This document shows, piece after piece, positions 3,953 to 7,597 of a stretch of 7,597 nucleotides of DNA. Made by a program: the position numbers and the translations under genes. The notes under the pieces are model-generated. The model did not search any database, had not been told where the DNA came from, and saw only the letters and a program-made list of their open reading frames with translations. Positions within the stretch are counted from its first letter, which is position 1. Each line of letters begins with the position of its first letter. The stretch comes from Anaerolineae bacterium (GTDB lineage Bacteria > Chloroflexota > Anaerolineae > B4-G1): contig JADHWW010000089.1 in assembly GCA_016783285.1 (NCBI GenBank), positions 1 to 7,597 of the forward strand, read 5' to 3'.

Positions 3953-5543
3953 TGGCAGACCTGATTCCACTGGGACCCGCGTGTAAGACCCAGTAATTGT
4001 CGCCCACTGGCGCGTACACATCGCTGGTGACCAGTTCCGCCAGCAGTGGCCCGGGCGGTGTGCGCATCGTAATGTTGACCGCGTTGCAAAGCGTAGCCGC
4101 GTGGACGGTTCCTTGAGGGCTCAATTTGGCCAGTTCAGGAAAGATTTCGGCAATCAACTGGCTCAGCAAAAATCCCCGCTCGCGTGTACGGGTCCACACC
4201 GTGTCCATCGCTTTGGGATCTTCTCCTGCCACAACGATCAATTCGTCGTGCTCGCAAGCAATGAGCCTCTTGCGCATCCCAAAGGTCAGCCGGCCATTCA
4301 TTGGCAATGCGACCCATACCCACTCCCGCCTGGGGCGGTGGCTGCGCCGTCGAATTACGACCGTTCCCGGCTTCTCACCCCGGGCCAATTCCAGGTAGGC
4401 TCCCGTGGGCACCTCGTGTGTCCTGTACCACTCCTCCAGGCCGTAGACATAACGCCCTTCTCGCACAACCCAACCCGGCATCTCTGCGCCCGTCTCGCCA
4501 TCCACGAAGGTGAAACGAATACGATGTGTACGGCCGGTCGGGAATATACGTGCCAGGCGACTCGAAAGCGGCAGGGTGCCGGCCCTCCAGTGTGGATAGG
4601 TCAGTACGACCGTTACTGGCTCAGGCGCCTCGGCAGGACTCGCCAGGTTCGACCATTCGTCGTCCAGGTCTCGCTCTAATGCCAGCATCTCGCTCGTCAG
4701 CAGCGCGGGATCATAGTCCAGAGGCTCATACTCGAGCCAGGGGGGAACCGATTGCACGCTCTCAGGTTCCAGACGGTGCAGGAACCAGAGCACTTGGCCC
4801 GCCGGCCCCACCTCGTCGAAACGCTCGTCCTCTTGAAGCGCATAGTTCAGCGAGAAGACGCGCAACTGGGTGGTAATTTCCTCCGGCAATTCCAGATCAC
4901 CCAACAGCGCGTCCGTTGGCAGCGGGCCACCTTCTGCCACGTCGAGCACGGCCTCCGCCAGGTTCAGGTGGTGAGCGTTCACCTCCACCAACAGGTCCTT
5001 GCGGAACCACTCGCCGGCCAGGCAGACGAAATCAGGCTCGGCTTCGAGACGCTTCTCCAGCACCGCGCCAACTTGCGGCCCGTACAGCGCGGCCAGTTCC
5101 TCTGGGGAGCGAAGGTCGGTGTCCCCGGCCCGCACTTCACGATTGAGCGGATGGTCGGCCATCAATTCGGACGCGAACTCGCGCCTCTTGCCTCTCTCGA
5201 ACTTTATCTGGATGACCTGGAACGGGTCGTATTCGGGGTTGTGGCCAGGCCGCACGCCGATGACCTCTCCCACCCGATAGTCCAGTGCCGGGAAGACCAC
5301 TTGCTCACCTATTTCGTAACTGCGCCTGGGCTGATACGGGGTGCCCTTGGACAGTGCGCGCTCTATGAGCGCTTCTTCCTCCCGACAGCGGTGCAAGACC
5401 AGCGCCCGGCCCAATTCTTCTGCCGAGCGCGGTAACTCGTCCTCGACGAGCAACGTGCTGAGGTATTGAAGATCGTCAGGGGTAATTGTGAACTCGTCAC
5501 CCCAATAAGCAGGGTGCTGAGTTTTCCGCCGAATCAAAATCAC
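3945..5543 (-). CDS. Large multidomain protein with winged-helix-like segments, unknown function
   Basis: 532 aa from GTG 5543, family not recognised. The architecture by eye is: a helical N-terminal segment (20-66); a small beta segment (74-118, YEIGEQVVFPALDYRVGEVI) that recalls SH3/KOW or CarD-type barrels; a helical, winged-helix-like block (195-258) ending VLWFLHRLEP; an acidic linker (270-305); a basic beta-rich domain (307-412, with RRRSHRPRRE at 398-407); and a C-terminal helical block (457-520, VHAATLCNAVN, then TPPGPLLAEL) resembling HARE/winged-helix domains. It has no signal peptide or membrane segment. Start choice is uncertain: AGGAG sits only 2 nt before GTG 5543 but 8 nt before TTG 5537, which may be the true start. 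It is the first gene of an operon with 3503-3952 and is transcribed from the promoter at 5582-5610. A DNA- or RNA-binding role is likely, but enzymatic activity is not evident. Confidence 0.85.
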   Translation of the reverse strand: MILIRRKTQHPAYWGDEFTITPDDLQYLSTLLVEDELPRSAEELGRALVLHRCREEEALIERALSKGTPYQPRRSYEIGEQVVFPALDYRVGEVIGVRPGHNPEYDPFQVIQIKFERGKRREFASELMADHPLNREVRAGDTDLRSPEELAALYGPQVGAVLEKRLEAEPDFVCLAGEWFRKDLLVEVNAHHLNLAEAVLDVAEGGPLPTDALLGDLELPEEITTQLRVFSLNYALQEDERFDEVGPAGQVLWFLHRLEPESVQSVPPWLEYEPLDYDPALLTSEMLALERDLDDEWSNLASPAEAPEPVTVVLTYPHWRAGTLPLSSRLARIFPTGRTHRIRFTFVDGETGAEMPGWVVREGRYVYGLEEWYRTHEVPTGAYLELARGEKPGTVVIRRRSHRPRREWVWVALPMNGRLTFGMRKRLIACEHDELIVVAGEDPKAMDTVWTRTRERGFLLSQLIAEIFPELAKLSPQGTVHAATLCNAVNITMRTPPGPLLAELVTSDVYAPVGDNYWVLHAGPSGIRSANE

Positions 5544-5581
5544 GTCTCCTGGGTAGTGGTCGTCATGGGAATACAGACGCG

Positions 5582-5610
5582 ATTATACCAGCCTTGTGCC
5601 CGTTTGACAA
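5582..5610 (-). promoter_or_regulatory. Sigma-70-type promoter for the 5543-3503 operon
   Basis: Reading the minus strand, TTGTCA (5610-5605; one mismatch from TTGACA) is separated by exactly 17 nt from a perfect TATAAT (5587-5582). Transcription would start near 5575, leaving a leader of about 30 nt before the coding start. The -35 box overlaps that of the opposite promoter by five bases. Confidence 0.75.
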
Positions 5611-5632
5611 ATGCGCCCAATTGAAGCATACT
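5604..5632 (+). promoter_or_regulatory. Sigma-70-type promoter for the DUF2007 gene
   Basis: A perfect TTGACA (5604-5609) and CATACT (5627-5632; two mismatches from TATAAT) lie 17 nt apart. Transcription would start near 5639, followed by a short leader with AGGAGG at 5655-5660, four bases before ATG 5665. The -35 region reads TTTGACAAA, nearly palindromic, which is why both strands contain a -35-like hexamer here. Confidence 0.7.
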
Positions 5633-5664
5633 GAGGATGCAGGAAACAAGAGGCAGGAGGTAAG

Positions 5665-5943
5665 ATGCAAGACGAAAAATCGCGCCATTCTGGGTTGACC
5701 ACGGTTCACGTCACGCAAGGGCTTCTGAGGGCTCAGGTTATCAAGGCCAAGTTGGAGGATGCCGACATTCCCGTGCTGCTCAACTACGAGAGCGTAGGGC
5801 CAGTCATGGGCATCACAGTGGATGGTCTGGGGGAGGTGCGCGTCTTGGTGCCGACCGAGTATGCCGGCGTGGCACGGACGCTCCTCGAAGAAGTGGATGA
5901 AGCGGAAGGGGATGACTTCTACGACGCCGATGCTGTTGACTAA
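5665..5943 (+). CDS. DUF2007-type putative signal-transducing protein
   Basis: 92-aa soluble protein. Residues about 13-75 follow the DUF2007 pattern: a first strand (TVHVT), a helix (GLLRAQVIKAKLEDADIPV) in which a small ligand- or partner-binding fold begins, a G-rich turn (GPVMGITVDGLGEVRVLVP) and a closing helix (YAGVARTLLEEV). The C-terminus is a short acidic tail (DEAEGDDFYDADAVD). Members of this family are small ferredoxin-fold-like proteins of unproven biochemical role. The ATG at 5665 has a strong AGGAGG site and its own promoter. This is the only rightward gene in the window. Its TAA is 3 bp from the 3' end of the convergent peptidase gene, with no terminator visible in between. 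Confidence 0.85.
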   Translation: MQDEKSRHSGLTTVHVTQGLLRAQVIKAKLEDADIPVLLNYESVGPVMGITVDGLGEVRVLVPTEYAGVARTLLEEVDEAEGDDFYDADAVD

Positions 5944-5946
5944 TCG

Positions 5947-7413
5947 CTAACCTCCAATCGCCAACTGCTCGGGCCAGGGGCAGAATTCCTCCAGCCACTG
6001 GAGGCCATTCACGCTGTTCCCGCCAACCCACGTCTCCCAATGCAGGTGCGCGCCCGTGGATAACCCTGTGTTGCCCACTTTGCCGATCAGGTCACCGGGC
6101 GCAACCTGTTGCCCCACCTGTGCCTCGATGGCCGAGAGATGCCCGTAGCCTGTCAAAACGCCCCAACCGTGGTCTATCACGACAGCGTTGCCCCACAATG
6201 CCGTTGGCTCAGCCAGCACAACCGTGCCCGCCGCAGATGCGTACACCGGCGTTCCCCGTGGCGCCCGAAAGTCCACACCGGAGTGATAACTGGTGTAAGG
6301 CCCGCCGTTGTAGGAACGATGAGAGCCAAAGTAGGATGAGATGGATCCCACACATGGGCGTTGAAAGGGCATGGCCCAGAGCCGCTCCGGGGTAAAAGTG
6401 TGGCGCACGGCATCAAAACGCTCGCGATCTCTGGCGACGGTGGCCGGGTCGAGCAGGTTGGCCCGGCTACCAGAGACGTTGATCCGCTCGTAGTAAAAAC
6501 GTCCGGCTTCTACCACGACCCCCGTGGTAATCACCGTTTCTTGCCCCTCGCCATCCACGGCTGCCAACTCCAGTTCATACAGACCGGGCTCTGTGAACAC
6601 ATGCACTCCCACCAATCCGTAATACACGCCTCCCTCCTCGGCAAAGTGCACTTTTTGCTCAAACAGCCTGCCGTCCAGTGTGACAGGTGCCGTCGTGCGC
6701 ACCGCGATGACCATGGTTGTTCCCTGGGCCGCCGGCAGCGGCTGCACCTCGACGGAGGCGAAAGGCATGGGCAACAGGCCCGGCCCTTCGCCCGGAACCA
6801 CGAGTTCCTGCCCCGAGTAGATCAGCGCCGGGTTCGCGACGTGGCCGGCAACCGCCAACGTCCAGGGTGAGACGGAGTAGCGTAACGCGATGCGGAGCAG
6901 CGTATCGTCGGAGCGCACGACGTAGACCGCGCCTCCGCTCCCCCCCTCTTTCCCCCCCAATGGGGAGGATGCAGGGGGGGGCGGCACCTGGATGACCTGC
7001 CCCGCGTGGATGGCGTTAGGAGAGAGTAGGCCGTTGACCCGGGCGAGCGTCTGCCAGGTGGTGTTGTAGCGCCGGGCGATGGAAGCCAGTGCGTCGCCCG
7101 CCTGAACCACGTAGGGCGCTATCTCCTCCACGCGGGTGTCTATTTTGCCGCCAGGAATGACGAGCCGCTGGCCGGCGTAAATCTGTCGCGGGTCGGGGAT
7201 GTCGTTGGCGTGGGTGACGGCGTTCACCGTCAGGCCGTATCGCCGGGCGATGGAGAACAGCGTCTCGCCCCGCTGCACGATGTGCACGCTCGTCTCCGGA
7301 AGCGGCCCGCCCGATTGGGCCCTTCGGTTATACTCAGGACAGGCCTGCACCGTCCCCGCCCACGTTCCGACCACCAGACACGCGATCAGCCCAATCAGGA
7401 TTATTCGATTCAC
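5947..7413 (-). CDS. Secreted LysM-repeat M23 family metallopeptidase
   Basis: 488 aa. The N-terminus has a signal peptide: a short basic start, a hydrophobic core (IILIGLIACLVV, 4-15) and likely cleavage after VQA (22-24). A Cys follows at 25, but the preceding residues are a poor lipobox. Three LysM peptidoglycan-binding repeats lie at about 43-88, 100-143 and 163-207, then an Ig-like beta region (about 220-303) and an M23 endopeptidase domain (about 350-465). The zinc and catalytic residues are complete: H377 and D381 (HSGVD), H425 (YGHLS), and H456 and H458 (HLH). It should cleave peptide cross-links in cell-wall peptidoglycan outside the membrane. I chose GTG 7413 because GGAGGA lies 7 nt upstream and it leads straight into the signal peptide; ATG 7434, one base after the upstream stop, is an alternative. 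Residues 144-158, between LysM2 and LysM3, are encoded by a palindromic repeat. Confidence 0.93.
   Translation of the reverse strand: MNRIILIGLIACLVVGTWAGTVQACPEYNRRAQSGGPLPETSVHIVQRGETLFSIARRYGLTVNAVTHANDIPDPRQIYAGQRLVIPGGKIDTRVEEIAPYVVQAGDALASIARRYNTTWQTLARVNGLLSPNAIHAGQVIQVPPPPASSPLGGKEGGSGGAVYVVRSDDTLLRIALRYSVSPWTLAVAGHVANPALIYSGQELVVPGEGPGLLPMPFASVEVQPLPAAQGTTMVIAVRTTAPVTLDGRLFEQKVHFAEEGGVYYGLVGVHVFTEPGLYELELAAVDGEGQETVITTGVVVEAGRFYYERINVSGSRANLLDPATVARDRERFDAVRHTFTPERLWAMPFQRPCVGSISSYFGSHRSYNGGPYTSYHSGVDFRAPRGTPVYASAAGTVVLAEPTALWGNAVVIDHGWGVLTGYGHLSAIEAQVGQQVAPGDLIGKVGNTGLSTGAHLHWETWVGGNSVNGLQWLEEFCPWPEQLAIGG
6940..6982. repeat. G/C-rich palindromic repeat inserted in frame within the peptidase gene
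   Basis: A 43-bp imperfect palindrome that begins with C7-TCTTT-C7-AA on the plus strand and closes with G-runs around GGATGCA. It is the same family as 1571-1615 but lies in the opposite direction relative to its host reading frame. It encodes PPPPASSPLGGKEGG (residues 144-158) in the linker between the second and third LysM domains. The frame stays open through it. Confidence 0.85.
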
Positions 7414-7435
7414 CAGATTATCCTCCGATAGCATC

Positions 7436-7597
7436 TCAACCCGGCTCATCCGCGTCCTCACCAATGTCACCAACTCTGGTGCGCACCTGATCCAGGTTCA
7501 GCACGCACATCGTATCCTCGCCCATGGCCACAGCGTAGATGCCTTGCTTTGTCAGATAGGTCACGATGTCTGTGGGCAGGTACAACGACGAAAACAC
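7436..7597 (-). CDS. C-terminal end of an unidentified protein (partial)
   Basis: The last 53 codons of a minus-strand gene whose start lies beyond the window, ending at TGA 7438-7436. The visible part includes LPTDIVTYLTKQGIYAVAMG (residues 7-26 of the fragment), followed by EDTMCVLNLDQVR and an acidic tail. The 'helix, then GIYAVAMGEDT-x-x-VLN' arrangement recalls the C-terminal ends of coiled-coil proteins annotated as nuclease-like or DUF3782-related, but this is a weak resemblance. The gap of 22 nt to the peptidase GTG contains that gene's ribosome-binding site, so the two are probably co-transcribed. No full ORF call is possible. Confidence 0.65.
   Translation of the reverse strand: MFSSLYLPTDIVTYLTKQGIYAVAMGEDTMCVLNLDQVRTRVGDIGEDADEPG

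Noticed and set aside
3953..4021. Upstream extension of the 149-aa protein to 4021
   Set aside because: The added residues lie wholly inside the 532-aa gene in another frame and look non-conserved in character. ATG 3952 gives the usual short operon overlap.
7339..7347. Lipobox making the peptidase a lipoprotein
   Set aside because: The residues before Cys25 read T-V-Q-A; Gln at -2 is a poor fit, and cleavage by ordinary signal peptidase after VQA is as likely.
7414..7473. Upstream extension of the peptidase to 7473
   Set aside because: It overlaps the end of the preceding gene in another frame. GTG 7413 has a well-placed GGAGGA and begins a proper signal peptide.
1..7597. Mobile island, prophage or integron
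   Set aside because: No transposase, integrase, phage gene or attachment site was found. The tRNA is interrupted by an intron, not by an integrated element, and the repeats are non-coding.

Overview
This 7.6-kb window is bacterial and GC-rich. It carries single-copy housekeeping-type genes, several families of short dispersed repeats, and one tRNA gene split by a self-splicing intron. The gene styles (a LysM/M23 peptidase, a DUF2007 protein and a pair of unassigned winged-helix-like proteins) and the repeat-littered intergenic spaces suggest a Chloroflexota (Anaerolineae-like) chromosome or metagenome bin. That placement is my impression, not a proof. No transposase, integrase, phage gene or CRISPR array is visible.

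Layout, left to right. Positions 1-437 hold no gene, only repeats: a 21-bp fragment of a ~150-bp element, an imperfect ~90-bp inverted repeat, and a tandem 135-bp duplication of the larger element. On the minus strand follow nnr (438-2126, bifunctional NAD(P)H-hydrate repair enzyme) and the wreck of an SDR-type NAD-dependent epimerase (2123-2433). Upstream of those are tRNA-Arg(UCU), interrupted by a 279-nt group I intron (2469-2820), and a small nucleoside 2-deoxyribosyltransferase-like protein (2835-3263). These four are tightly packed in one orientation and are probably read as one unit. A third copy of the large repeat (3349-3498), flanked by 10-bp direct repeats, separates this unit from a two-gene minus-strand operon of unknown function (3503-3952 and 3945-5543, overlapping by 8 bp).

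Around 5582-5632 two divergent sigma-70-type promoters share overlapping -35 boxes. One drives the unknown operon leftwards and the other drives a 92-aa DUF2007 protein (5665-5943) rightwards. Three bases beyond that gene lies the 3' end of a secreted LysM(x3)-M23 cell-wall endopeptidase (5947-7413, minus). It is preceded by the last 53 codons of a further minus-strand gene that leaves the window (7436-7597).

The most notable observations are: (1) the group I intron, in which P1-P5, P7, P3 and the terminal G can all be traced; (2) a ~45-bp G/C-rich palindromic repeat lying in frame inside two unrelated genes (nnr and the peptidase), in opposite orientations relative to the reading frame; (3) a ~135-150-bp element sitting immediately after stop codons at two loci, in the same orientation, and carrying hairpins that resemble bidirectional terminators; and (4) an epimerase gene reduced by an out-of-frame internal deletion that kept its ATGA overlap with nnr.
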